DNA of 64,000 bases from CBDFGQ01 sp965247295. Its GTDB lineage: Bacteria; Chloroflexota; Dehalococcoidia; Lucifugimonadales; JAGWBF01. The translations under genes and the position numbers were made by a program. Below the pieces are notes generated by a model. That model saw nothing but the letters and a program-made list of their open reading frames with translations, was not told the DNA's origin and searched no databases. Shown in pieces: positions 7,856 through 15,742 of this stretch. The stretch's first letter is position 1. Each line of letters starts with the position of its first letter. Where the stretch lies: NCBI GenBank assembly GCA_965247295.1, contig CBDFGQ010000004.1:186001-250000 (forward strand), read 5' to 3'.

Positions 7856-8980
7856 CTAGTCGGCGGTAGCCTCTTCGGGTATGGCGGCGGCTTCCTTGCC
7901 GTTCCTGAAGGCAAACCGACCTACCAGGTTAGTGACGGTGTTCCGGAACCCGCTGTACTCCAGCTCACTGTACGGAAGCATGGCCGCTCCGGACCAGCCC
8001 TGGCTGCGCATCTCGATGGCCTTCTCCTGGGCCCTTTGCCGCACCAGATCCCAGGCGGGATTGTCGAAGAAGTCTATGTAAGAATCGGGGAAATGGCCAC
8101 GGGCGTCCAGGGAGAACCCGACGCAAGACACTAGGGGTAAACAGTATATGCCGGTCACGGCTGTGTTCAACGGAACTGGCATGAGGGGCATCACGTGGGA
8201 GCCACGGGCGTCCCCGCCCACGTAATGGGCCTTGGCGAAGGGAGAGATGAGCTCCTCAGGGGCAGGAAAGATGCCCTGGTTTCGCACGATAGCCACCGGG
8301 TCGTCCTTGCCGGTATAGGTCCCGGCGATGTTGTGCATCCGCTGCGCCGATACCGCTACCGCCCGTCTGCCATGGGTCCGGGAGTAGATGCCGTCGATTG
8401 CGAACCGCTCGTTGTCCCTCAGCAGGGCCGCTATATGGTAGCAATCCTCGGGGGCGTTGAGCTCGATGATGCTGTCTCCATCTGTGTTGTCCATGTCTAT
8501 TATGTGGAAAGTGGTGCCCTCGATCATATTAGGCAACATGAGGCCCGCACAGTACATGGGATCGGCAAATCCCAAGTAGAGGGGCAGGTTATAGGCGCCC
8601 GGGCCACACTTATCGGCGGCCAACATCAAAAAGGACTCGGCGGGGCGGACCCGGTTTGACTTGACCGGGTCGTGGTCGAACTCCAGCTCGGCTACGGCGG
8701 GACCGGCGCCGTAGAGGCCGTACTCCTGGGCTATGGCGGTGGCCTTCAGGAAGGCTTGCCAGGCTACCTGGTGGACGTCCACGTTGTCGGGGCCATGCAT
8801 GTGCGACATCAGGATGGCTATGTCATCTCCGGTATGGGAAACGAAGGCATCCAGCAACAGGCCCTTCTGGATAGCTGCCTGGGCATCGGCCCATACCGCA
8901 TCGATCATTCTCGTTGTCGGCTTCGTATGTCCGCCCACGGACCCCACATCTGCCTTCAGGATCGACATCGTAATTTTCAT
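7856..8980 (-). CDS. fbp: Bifunctional fructose-1,6-bisphosphate aldolase/phosphatase (class V FBPase)
   Basis: One-domain gluconeogenic enzyme that both condenses triose phosphates and dephosphorylates the product, known from archaea and deeply branching bacteria. The N-terminus MKITMSILKADVGSVGGH has the family's metal-binding KADVG start. HTGDDIAILMSH, FMLAADKCGPGAYN and FADPMYCAGLM follow. TYTGKDDPVAI holds the Tyr-x-x-Lys pair whose lysine forms the Schiff base in the aldolase state. The 374 residues match family length. ATG 8980 follows a strong GAGGAGGG. Its presence means this organism can run gluconeogenesis unidirectionally without a separate FBP aldolase, consistent with the phosphate dikinase at 37 kb. 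Confidence 0.93.
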   Translation of the reverse strand: MKITMSILKADVGSVGGHTKPTTRMIDAVWADAQAAIQKGLLLDAFVSHTGDDIAILMSHMHGPDNVDVHQVAWQAFLKATAIAQEYGLYGAGPAVAELEFDHDPVKSNRVRPAESFLMLAADKCGPGAYNLPLYLGFADPMYCAGLMLPNMIEGTTFHIIDMDNTDGDSIIELNAPEDCYHIAALLRDNERFAIDGIYSRTHGRRAVAVSAQRMHNIAGTYTGKDDPVAIVRNQGIFPAPEELISPFAKAHYVGGDARGSHVMPLMPVPLNTAVTGIYCLPLVSCVGFSLDARGHFPDSYIDFFDNPAWDLVRQRAQEKAIEMRSQGWSGAAMLPYSELEYSGFRNTVTNLVGRFAFRNGKEAAAIPEEATAD

Positions 8981-9321
8981 GGGCCCTCCTCACAAATTAA
9001 AAAGCCCTCTTAGAGATGTGCTCTTACCTGCTGGACAAAGAATCACGCGGTCATCGGCTGTGGGTGTGTCAAGGGGATCGGTCCGGCGCTGCAGCCAGGG
9101 CAGCATTGGTTGTAGTTATGGGCCAGTTTAGCAGTTCCCGGGAGGCCTGTCAATGTCAAAAGCTTGCTTGGGAGTCCCTGGCTGCTCCAATTCCAAACAA
9201 CAATTATAAAACTAGGCCAATGGTAGGTAGGATTAGCCAGAATCGGAACATGAAGTATAATATTCACCCCACTGATTACCGAATCGGTATCGGTGGGCCC
9301 GACCCATCAACGCGACCTCAC
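8981..9321. other. Intergenic region upstream of fbp
   Basis: Gap of 341 bp between two minus-strand genes, noticeably more AT-rich than its surroundings, especially 9180-9270. On the minus strand a TATAAT lies in the TTTTATAATTG stretch near 9208, and a second AT-rich TATTATAC lies near 9260. I could not find well-placed -35 hexamers. A 74-codon minus-strand frame here has unconvincing composition. It probably holds the fbp promoter and the 3' end of the mutase transcript. Confidence 0.4.
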
Positions 9322-10932
9322 CTAGTAGCCCCAGGAGGGCTGGTATTCTCCGAAGACTTCCCGGAGGACGCCCATCGCTTCCCCCAGAGTTGCGTAGGCC
9401 TTGACGGCCTCCAGCAGGGGCGGCATGAGGTTCTCCGAGCCCCTGGCGGCCCGCTCCAAGTCCCTTAGCCTGCCTCGGACCTCCCGGTTGTCCCGTTCGC
9501 GGCGCACCTGTTTCAGGCGGCGTAACTGATGTTCCTCTCCACGCTGGTCTACCCTCAGCAGAGGTATCTCTGGGGTGGCCTCCGACACGTACTGGTTGAC
9601 GCCCACCGTAATCCGGTCCCGGTTGTCCACGTCGCGCTGGTATCGGTACGCCGCATCGGCTATCTCCCGCTGGAGGTAGCCGCTTTCCAGGGCCGGTATC
9701 ACGCCCCCCAAGTCCTCTATTCGGCGAAAGTAGCCGTGAGCCTCCTCCTCCAGCCGGTTGGTAAGAGACTCCACGTAGTAGCTGCCGCCCAGCGGGTCTA
9801 CCGTATCGGTGACCCCTGTCTCGTGAGCGATGACCTGTTGGGTTCTCAAGGCCAGGAGGGCGGCGCTTTCCGAGGGCAGCGCCCAGGCCTCGTCCATGGA
9901 GTTGGTGTGCAGGGACTGGGTGCCCCCGAGCACCGCGGCCAGCGCCTGCAACGCGACCCTAACCGCGTTGTTCTCCGGCTGCTGAGCCGTGAGAGACCAG
10001 CCCGCCGTTTGAGCGTGGGTGCGCATCCACCAGGAGCGTGGGTTCCTGGCATGGAAGGTCTCCCGCATCTCCCGTGCCCACATCCTTCGGGCGGCCCTGA
10101 ACTTGGAGACCTCCTCGAAGAAGTAATTGTCCACATTGAAGAAGAAGCTCAGGCGTGGTGCGAACTCGTCTATGTCCAGGCCCCTGGCCAGGCACCAGTT
10201 CACGTATTCCATGCCGTCGGCCAGGGTGAAGGCCAGCTCCTGGACCGCGGTGGCCCCCGCCTCACGTATGTGGTACCCGCTTATGCTGATGGGGTTCCAC
10301 CGGGGCATGTACCTGCTGGCGAACTCCACCGTGTCCACGACCATGCGCATGGAGGGCTCGGGAGGGAAGATGTACTCGTTCTGGGCGATGTATTCCTTGA
10401 GGATATCGTTCTGGAGGGTCCCACCAAGTAGGTCCAGGGACGCCCCTTGTTTTTCGGCTACCGCGATGTACATGGACCATATAATGGCGGCCGGGCTGTT
10501 TATGGTCATGGAGGTGGTGATGCGGTCCAGGGGTATCTGGTCGAAGAGCAGCTCCATGTCCCGCAGAGAAGAGATGGCCACACCGCATTTTCCGAACTCT
10601 CCCGCGGCCTGGGGGGCGTCGGTATCGTAGCCGTAAAGGGTGGGCATGTCGAAGGCGACGCTGAGGCCCGTCTGGCCGTTTTCCAAAAGGTACTTGAACC
10701 GGGCGTTTGTCTCCTCCGCGGTTCCGAACCCGGCGAACATCCTCATCGTCCAGAGCCTGCCCTGATAGCCGGTGGTGTGGACTCCCCGCAGGAAAGGGTA
10801 CTCCCCGGGCAGGCCTATGTCCCTGGGATATTCCGTACCGTCGAGGTGATCCGGTGTATAGACCTCGTCAAGGGGAATCTGGGACGGGGTTCTGTAGTTC
10901 GATTTTCGCTGGGCTGAGGACAAAGCATCCAC
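9322..10932 (-). CDS. Acyl-CoA mutase large subunit, isobutyryl-CoA mutase-like
   Basis: Catalytic (substrate-barrel) subunit of a B12-dependent carbon-skeleton mutase, 536 residues, without the C-terminal cobalamin domain, so it needs a separate small subunit not found here. The fold is clear from LSVAFDMPTL, LQNDILKEYIAQ, FPPEPSMR, SISGYH, SLHTNSMDEA and DPLGGSYYVE. Compared gap-free with methylmalonyl-CoA mutase, the substrate-binding Tyr89 is Phe66 here and the carboxylate-binding Arg207 is Gln184; the spacing of 118 is preserved, and the catalytic His244 is His221. Phe plus Gln is the published isobutyryl-CoA mutase pattern, so methylmalonyl-CoA is probably not the substrate. ATG 10932 has GAGAGGTGG just upstream. 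Confidence 0.85.
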   Translation of the reverse strand: MDALSSAQRKSNYRTPSQIPLDEVYTPDHLDGTEYPRDIGLPGEYPFLRGVHTTGYQGRLWTMRMFAGFGTAEETNARFKYLLENGQTGLSVAFDMPTLYGYDTDAPQAAGEFGKCGVAISSLRDMELLFDQIPLDRITTSMTINSPAAIIWSMYIAVAEKQGASLDLLGGTLQNDILKEYIAQNEYIFPPEPSMRMVVDTVEFASRYMPRWNPISISGYHIREAGATAVQELAFTLADGMEYVNWCLARGLDIDEFAPRLSFFFNVDNYFFEEVSKFRAARRMWAREMRETFHARNPRSWWMRTHAQTAGWSLTAQQPENNAVRVALQALAAVLGGTQSLHTNSMDEAWALPSESAALLALRTQQVIAHETGVTDTVDPLGGSYYVESLTNRLEEEAHGYFRRIEDLGGVIPALESGYLQREIADAAYRYQRDVDNRDRITVGVNQYVSEATPEIPLLRVDQRGEEHQLRRLKQVRRERDNREVRGRLRDLERAARGSENLMPPLLEAVKAYATLGEAMGVLREVFGEYQPSWGY

Positions 10933-11138
10933 CTCTCTAAGTGGAGGGATAGTCTGGACAATCGTCGAAACTGCCGAGGCTGGGCACCCATCTTCTACGC
11001 TGAGGGCATCTCAAGTCTAGCAGTGGGCTTTTGCCCGGTCAACAGCGGTCAGACCTCCAGTGTCCCCGTCCTGCCCTTCGGACCGGCAATATGTCCCCGC
11101 CGCGCCATAATACTAATTGCTTCCGGCAGCGCTGGCGG

Positions 11139-11168
11139 TTGACTGCGTCGCGGACGGGCAACTACAAT
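11139..11168 (+). promoter_or_regulatory. Sigma70-type promoter of the small membrane protein gene
   Basis: TTGACT (11139-11144), 18-nt spacer, TACAAT (11163-11168). Start of transcription would be near 11175, about 40 nt before the TTG start codon at 11213. Confidence 0.55.
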
Positions 11169-11212
11169 TTACTTTAGTGGGATAGATCTAACCTGCGAGT
11201 AGGCGGAACAAT

Positions 11213-11497
11213 TTGGACGAGCCTGACCAGGACCGCGGTTTGCGGCGGATGGAAACCCTGATAGCCCTCGTGCTCGTGCTAGTGGCTGTGGAGGCGTTGT
11301 TCCTTGGGCTCATAGCTGCGGCCGGGAGCGGCAAGGCAACGGGAGTGGCGTTCGGGGCCTTTGTGGTCCTGATCGCAGCCCTTGCCCTGGAGGCCTCCCT
11401 CGATATCTCGGACCGTCTTCTGAACTTGATTGGTTCGGGTCTAAAGCGCTTCTCTACTTCTCGGCATTCCAGCGATGGTCGGTCCGGGGCTACCTAG
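11213..11497 (+). CDS. Small two-helix membrane protein, unknown function
   Basis: I do not recognise a family. The 94 residues comprise a charged N-terminus (DEPDQDRGLRR), two hydrophobic segments at about residues 14-36 and 41-60 separated by AGSGKATG, then an amphipathic stretch (LDISDRLLNLIGSGLKR) and a polar tail. This is typical of a small inner-membrane protein with both ends in the cytoplasm. The start is TTG at 11213 behind GGCGGA. A good promoter just upstream supports expression. It precedes the thioredoxin-like selenoprotein candidate on the same strand, 146 bp away, and could share its transcript. No function can be assigned. Confidence 0.55.
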   Translation: MDEPDQDRGLRRMETLIALVLVLVAVEALFLGLIAAAGSGKATGVAFGAFVVLIAALALEASLDISDRLLNLIGSGLKRFSTSRHSSDGRSGAT

Positions 11498-11642
11498 GGT
11501 GCTGCTCCTCCTCACTACAAGGACGACCACGACCCCCGGTGTCACCTGGCAGCTTTGCCGGCCAGCTTGAGCAGACGTAGACCAGGAAGAAGGCTGTCCC
11601 TCTATTTACCCTTGAGTATGGAACTTTCACAGAGCACCAGAC

Positions 11643-12701
11643 TTGCGTAGCTTATCTTCTGTCGTGCCTCTGATCAGTCTGCTGGTCTTGGTAGGGTGCG
11701 GCGCGTCCATCGGACAGACGTCCGTAGCAGAAAGTCCTGCTCCCACGGCCTCTCCAGTCGCAACCCTGGCGTCGGCGGCAACCCCAACGCCACTACCGTC
11801 TGCCACGGCTATCCCGCTGGCCATCGTACCAACGGCCAACCCGACCCGGCCTACGGCCCCTGCCTCGGCTGGGGCCGGAATGACGCCCGCGATAGAAAGT
11901 CCCAGTCCCACTGGCGCTCTAGTCCCAACCCTGACGCCGGCGGCAAGCCCCACACCCCAGCCGATGGCCCGTGCGGTGCCGGCTGCCGGACCGACGCCTG
12001 CCATAGAGAGTCCCACTCCCACGGCCTCTCCAGCGATAATTCTGGCGCCGGCGGCAACCCCCACGCCTCAGTCGACGGCCCGTGCCGTGCCTGCAGCCGG
12101 ACCGACGCCTGCCATTGAGGGTTCCACTCCCACGGCCGCCCCAGTCGCACCCCTGGCGTCGGCGGCCACCCCCACGCCGCCGCTCTCGGCCACGGCTACG
12201 CCTGCGGCCACCGTACCAACGGCGACGCCGCCGCGGCCGACGGCCCCCGCCGTGCCGGCAGTAAAGGTTGGCCCGAAGGTGGAACAGCGGGCGCCGGACT
12301 TCAGCATTAAGACCATTGACGGCCAGGTACTGAACTCAGCGAACTTCGTGGGCAGCAGGCCTTTCGTCCTTTACTTTTTCGCAACCTGGTGACCCCACTG
12401 TCGCGCCGAGTTGCCGGTGCTTAAGGACCTCAGTGAGCGGCACGGCGATGCTGTCGCTATCATCACTCTGAACACCGACCCCACTGCGAAGGCGGAGCAT
12501 CTGCGCTCCTTTAACGAGGCCAATGGCTACAGCTGGCCCACCGGAACCGTCAACCGCGACGTCATGGTGAACTACAAGGTGATATCTCGGGCCAGCATGG
12601 TTGGGGTGGATAAGGACGGGATTATCCGCTTCCGTAAGGGGTATGGCACGGCAAAGGGGGGGTGGCTGGTGGAGGTGTTCTCTACACTGTCCCAGCCTTG
12701 A
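11643..12701 (+). CDS. Thioredoxin-like (TlpA/ResA-type) lipoprotein with in-frame TGA at the first redox Cys; candidate selenoprotein
   Basis: One reading frame of 352 codons interrupted only by TGA at 12390-12392 (codon 250). The TTG start gives MRSLSS, a hydrophobic stretch and a lipobox LVGC, so the product should be an exported lipoprotein. Residues ~30-205 are a Pro/Thr/Ala-rich linker of imperfect repeats. The TlpA domain follows: APDFSIKTIDGQ, then FVLYFFATW-TGA-PHCRAELPVL, NTDPTAKAEH, ASMVGVDKDG, ending at TGA 12701. The internal TGA sits exactly where the family has the nucleophilic Cys of WCPHC, giving UxxC. A hairpin 16 nt downstream resembles a bacterial SECIS. Expected role: thiol-disulfide exchange outside the membrane. 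Alternatives are a nonsense mutation or sequencing error, but the downstream 103 codons are intact and family-like. Confidence 0.8.
12393..12435 (+). promoter_or_regulatory. Candidate bacterial SECIS element in the thioredoxin-like gene
   Basis: GCGCCG (12403-12408) pairs with CGGTGC (12415-12420; one G-T pair) around the loop AGTTGC. An outer CACTG (12396-12400) can pair with CAGTG (12431-12435) across an asymmetric internal loop. The apical loop starts 16 nt after the TGA and has G as its second base, within the known bacterial SECIS rules (loop 16-37 nt from UGA, G in its first two positions). Confidence 0.5.
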
Positions 12702-12876
12702 TGATCTCCTTCACCCTTCTTTCAAGGTAAGACCTCTGGAGCAGCACGCGCCGGCCGCATTTCTGGCATAGCAGACCTATGTCCGCACCCAGGCGTACCA
12801 CCTCCCACAGAACGTTGCCGCAAGGGTGGGTCTTCTTCAGCCGAAGAACGTCGCCCAGCTTAAGCTCTAGGACCAT
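12682..12876 (-). CDS. DUF951 family small protein
   Basis: A 64-residue protein of the DUF951 family, whose function is unknown. Typical features are all present: KLGDVLRLKKTHPCG at the start, WEVVRLGADIGLLC in the middle, and a CxxC knuckle (CQKCGRRVLL) followed by the basic LERRVKEI tail, suggesting a small zinc-binding, possibly nucleic-acid-associated domain (inference). Its start overlaps the pyrF stop by 10 bp, implying translational coupling. Its 3' end overlaps that of the convergent thioredoxin-like gene by 20 bp. Confidence 0.85.
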   Translation of the reverse strand: MVLELKLGDVLRLKKTHPCGNVLWEVVRLGADIGLLCQKCGRRVLLQRSYLERRVKEIIKAGTV

Positions 12877-13703
12877 CCCAGGCCTTTCCCATCGAGGGCC
12901 CCGTTGATGCGATCCCTCAGGCCCACGGCCTCGCGCCGTGCCGCCTCGGCGAAGTCACTGCCGCTGGAGGCGTAGAGCACCTGTCGCGAGGAGTTTATGA
13001 TGGCGCGCTTGCCACTCTTATCGGTGCCCAGGCTCACCGCGTCCTCCAGCCCCCCGCCCTGGGCCCCCACACCCGGTATGAGGAGCGGCATATCGGGGCA
13101 CAGCTCCCGCACCGCCTTCAGCTCCTCTGGGTATGTGGCGCCCACCACCAGCCCGAGATTTCCCCCGACGTTCCAGCCCGCAGCCGAGGCGGCCAACCTA
13201 CGGTAGACCGGTTCCGCATGGCCTTCCGTGCCTACCTGGAGGTCCTGAAGGTCTCTGGCGCCGGGGTTGGAGCTGCGGCACCACAGAAAAGTGCCCCGGT
13301 CATCGTACTCCAGGAATGGCTGGATGCTGTCCTGGCCGCCGTAGGCGTTCACCGTGACGGCGTCGAAGCCCCATACGCCAAAGAGGGCGCTGGCGTATGC
13401 CTTTGCCGTGTTCCCTACATCCCCCCGCTTGGCGTCCCCGATTATGAGCACCCCCGGGGCGTGCTGCCGGGCGTGTGCGATGGTTTTCTCAAGTGCCCTC
13501 AGTCCTTCCAGGCCCAGGGCCTCGTAGAAGGCCATGTTGGGCTTGTAGGCGCACACCAGGTCGGAGGTGGCGTCTATGATGGACCGGTTGAATTGGAAGA
13601 CGTCCTTGACGGCCATCCGCTCCGGGTCCGGGTCCAGCCCCACGCACAGCAGGCTCCTGCGGGACTCGCAGGCGGCGTCCAGGTTTTCAAGGAACGTAGA
13701 CAT
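12867..13703 (-). CDS. pyrF: Orotidine-5'-phosphate decarboxylase (type 2)
   Basis: Last step of UMP synthesis. The 278 residues and sequence match the longer type 2 (mycobacterial-like) class. LCVGLDPDPERM lies near residue 20, and IIGDAKRGDVGNTA carries the catalytic Asp-x-Lys-x-x-Asp charge network. VNAYGGQDSIQPF, VGATYPEEL and LLIPGVGAQGG, which binds the phosphate, follow. Start is ATG 13703. It is followed with overlap by the DUF951 gene and preceded by two minus-strand genes that may share its transcript. No other pyrimidine genes lie nearby, except a hydantoinase/dihydroorotase-like fragment at the far right edge. Confidence 0.95.
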   Translation of the reverse strand: MSTFLENLDAACESRRSLLCVGLDPDPERMAVKDVFQFNRSIIDATSDLVCAYKPNMAFYEALGLEGLRALEKTIAHARQHAPGVLIIGDAKRGDVGNTAKAYASALFGVWGFDAVTVNAYGGQDSIQPFLEYDDRGTFLWCRSSNPGARDLQDLQVGTEGHAEPVYRRLAASAAGWNVGGNLGLVVGATYPEELKAVRELCPDMPLLIPGVGAQGGGLEDAVSLGTDKSGKRAIINSSRQVLYASSGSDFAEAARREAVGLRDRINGALDGKGLGWS

Positions 13704-13706
13704 GAA

Positions 13707-14042
13707 CTATCTGAGCCGCAAAGTAAGAGGCCGTTCCCTGGCTTTCTCGACCCCCAATTCCTGTACGTACACTAGGCAAGCTGCAGCAATCGCCCATCCG
13801 CCCACTGCGCGTATATCACAGTACCCGTCCCTGGATAGCGGGTCCCAGATTCGCTTAAACTCGCTTTTTGGTACGTGTTTAGCGGGTTTCCAACCCGTTC
13901 CGGCTGATTTTTGCGTCCGCCTGCTCATCCCACGCGAATCGAGCTTAAGGATTCGGTTTGGTATTTTTTGTACAAGTGTCTCCACTGTCTCATCCGGGAG
14001 CTCTTTTTTCAGTATGCGCCACACCTCTTCAAACGTTCGCAT
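13707..14042 (-). CDS. Hypothetical protein, 111 residues
   Basis: No family recognised. From ATG 14042 it reads MRTFEEVWRILKKELPDE, a probably helical start, then KLDSRGMSRRTQKS, a basic stretch. An aromatic segment (HVPKSEFKRIWDPLSRDG) resembles the tail of small helix-turn-helix or restriction-type proteins, and a hydrophobic WAIAAACLVYV helix precedes an Arg-rich end. It fills the gap between the isochorismatase-like gene, which it overlaps by 14 bp, and pyrF, 3 bp away. That tight packing favours a real gene; composition is slightly more AT-rich than its neighbours. Confidence 0.5.
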   Translation of the reverse strand: MRTFEEVWRILKKELPDETVETLVQKIPNRILKLDSRGMSRRTQKSAGTGWKPAKHVPKSEFKRIWDPLSRDGYCDIRAVGGWAIAAACLVYVQELGVEKARERPLTLRLR

Positions 14043-14805
14043 GCTGTCCGGCCTCCGACCAGATCCCGGCCAGGTCCTCATGCCTTACCACGAGCCCGTA
14101 TGACCGACCCATCATCTCCACCGAGGCCTTGTGGAACTCCGAGTTGGCCTCCCCGCAGCAGTCCTCCACGGTGACAGTGTAGTAGTCGTTGAAGAAGGCG
14201 TCCCGGGTGGTGGACTCGACGCAGCCGCTGGTGGCCGTGCCCGTCATCACCACGGTCTTAATGCCGTTGCTGCGGAGCACCAGGTTGAGGTCGGTGCTCC
14301 AGAAGGCGCTGAAACGGTGCTTGGTCACCACCACCTCTCGGGGGCTCTCGCTGGGGCGGATGTCGCCGTAGAAGTCGGCGCCGGGGGTGCCGGAGATGCA
14401 GATGTCGTCGTAAAGGCCCTTTCGCTCGTAGACGAATGCCAGCGGTCCCGACAGGTACTTGGGGTCGTAGATGGCCCGAATGAACACGATTAGCAGGTCG
14501 GCCTTGCGAGCGGCCTCCAGGAGCCTCGGCAGGTTCTCCAGCATGCGGGGAACCGTTGGAGCGGCATCCCACGCGTCTCCCTCGCTTGCCCTCCCCAGCC
14601 CATGGGGACTGTAGAGGGAATTATCCGGATGCACGAAATCGTTCTGGACGTCCACCACCAGCAGCGCGGTGTGCTTCGGGTCCACCTGCGCCTCCAGGGT
14701 GCGCAGGACCGTGGTCCTGGGGTCCTTCTTGAATGGCCCGCTGGCCAGGTAGCTGAGGCGGACGTCACTGTCCAGGGGCAGGTCTCGAATGGAAGTTGGC
14801 CTCAT
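14029..14805 (-). CDS. Isochorismatase-family cysteine hydrolase
   Basis: Member of the isochorismatase/nicotinamidase superfamily, cytoplasmic, hydrolysing an amide or vinyl ether; the substrate cannot be told from sequence. The catalytic triad is visible: Asp in LLVVDVQNDFVH, Lys in VVVTKHRFSAF, and Cys in MTGTATSGCVESTTRDAF. The cis-peptide region before the Cys is intact. At 258 residues it is longer than most because of an N-terminal extension of about 40 residues (RPTSIRDLPLDSDVRLSYL). ATG 14805 has GAGGAT nearby. The neighbouring nitrogen-scavenging enzymes elsewhere in the window make an amidase role (N-carbamoyl or nicotinamide-like substrate) plausible but unproven. Confidence 0.87.
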   Translation of the reverse strand: MRPTSIRDLPLDSDVRLSYLASGPFKKDPRTTVLRTLEAQVDPKHTALLVVDVQNDFVHPDNSLYSPHGLGRASEGDAWDAAPTVPRMLENLPRLLEAARKADLLIVFIRAIYDPKYLSGPLAFVYERKGLYDDICISGTPGADFYGDIRPSESPREVVVTKHRFSAFWSTDLNLVLRSNGIKTVVMTGTATSGCVESTTRDAFFNDYYTVTVEDCCGEANSEFHKASVEMMGRSYGLVVRHEDLAGIWSEAGQHANV

Positions 14806-14932
14806 GGTATCCTCCTAGACATTCGGCGGCGACTTGATGGGTTCTGGGTCCCCCGGGATGGGGGCTGCACCCGACGGGGCACAGGATACCCGCTCCCCGG
14901 TAGCGTGTCAATTCTAATCCTCCCCCTGGAGA

Positions 14933-15730
14933 ATGTCGCGGTTTGGCTCCGTTTCCATCCCCCAAGCCCTGGGTCAGGTTGCCACCGCGCAGCCTGGACG
15001 CTACCATTGGGTGGAGCTATTCCTGGAGGGACGTCGGGCCGAAGTGCGATACGACAGGCTGGTGGAAGGCCGCTTTGTCCGGCGGCTAAACAGATTCGCC
15101 GCCCTGGTTGACGTTGGGGGCACCGAGACCCTGGTCCACGTGGCCAACTCGGGCCGGATGAGGGAGCTGCTGGTGGAGGGCCACCGCGTGCTGCTCAGGC
15201 CCGCCGCCGGAGACCATCGCGTGACCCGCTTCGACCTGGCGCTGGTGGACCTGGGCCACACCCTGGCCTCCGCGGATGCCCGCCTGCCCAACCGCCTGGT
15301 CTACGATGCGCTGGAGGGGAGGCTCCTACCTCAGTTCGCCGGCTACGACATCGTGAAAAGGGAGGTCACTTACGGGGATAGCCGCCTGGACATGGTTTTG
15401 GAAGGGTCCGAGGGAAAGTGCTACATTGAGACCAAGTCAGTGACTTTGGTTGTGGATGGCGTGGGACTCTTCCCAGATGCGCCTACCACCCGGGGTAGAA
15501 AGCATGTGAATAGCCTGCTAAGTGCCGTCCGGGAGGGATACCGGGCCGCGGTGGTCTTCGTGGTGCAGCGGGATGATGCCCAGGCCTGCGCGCCCAACGA
15601 CGCCGCCGACCCCGAGTTTGGTGCCGCCCTGCGCCGGGCGGTGGAGCAGGGGGTGGAGGCATATGCATACCGGTGCCGGGTCAGCGCAGCGGAGATAGCG
15701 CTGGGGAAGCGGCTCCAGTTGAGGCTGTAG
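14933..15730 (+). CDS. sfsA: SfsA family protein (sugar fermentation stimulation homolog)
   Basis: SfsA proteins combine an OB-like N-terminal part with a restriction-nuclease-like C-terminal part; E. coli SfsA binds DNA and affects maltose metabolism, but the biochemical role is unclear. Conserved elements here are RRLNRFAALVDV, HVANSGRMRELL, a region around PNRLVYDAL, and YIETKSVTL with GLFPDAPTTRG, the nuclease-like Glu-x-Lys core. Family length is about 230-240; the frame from ATG 14933 gives 265 residues. Internal GTG codons at 15011 or 15044 may be the real start. It lies 12 bp before the EndoIII-like gene on the same strand. Confidence 0.88.
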   Translation: MSRFGSVSIPQALGQVATAQPGRYHWVELFLEGRRAEVRYDRLVEGRFVRRLNRFAALVDVGGTETLVHVANSGRMRELLVEGHRVLLRPAAGDHRVTRFDLALVDLGHTLASADARLPNRLVYDALEGRLLPQFAGYDIVKREVTYGDSRLDMVLEGSEGKCYIETKSVTLVVDGVGLFPDAPTTRGRKHVNSLLSAVREGYRAAVVFVVQRDDAQACAPNDAADPEFGAALRRAVEQGVEAYAYRCRVSAAEIALGKRLQLRL

Positions 15731-15742
15731 GGCAAACCGCCG

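Noticed and set aside
9043..9267. A 74-codon minus-strand frame upstream of fbp
   Set aside because: Composition is unlike the neighbouring genes, no domain or ribosome site; probably promoter region.
11730..12260. Long frames on both strands in a repetitive GC-rich stretch
   Set aside because: They are alternate-frame shadows of the Pro/Thr/Ala linker of the thioredoxin-like lipoprotein.
12390..12392. Reading the TGA as a true stop, with a separate 96-codon gene starting TTG at 12411
   Set aside because: The split falls inside a conserved CxxC motif, and neither half would be a functional thioredoxin domain; one continuous frame with Sec is a better explanation.
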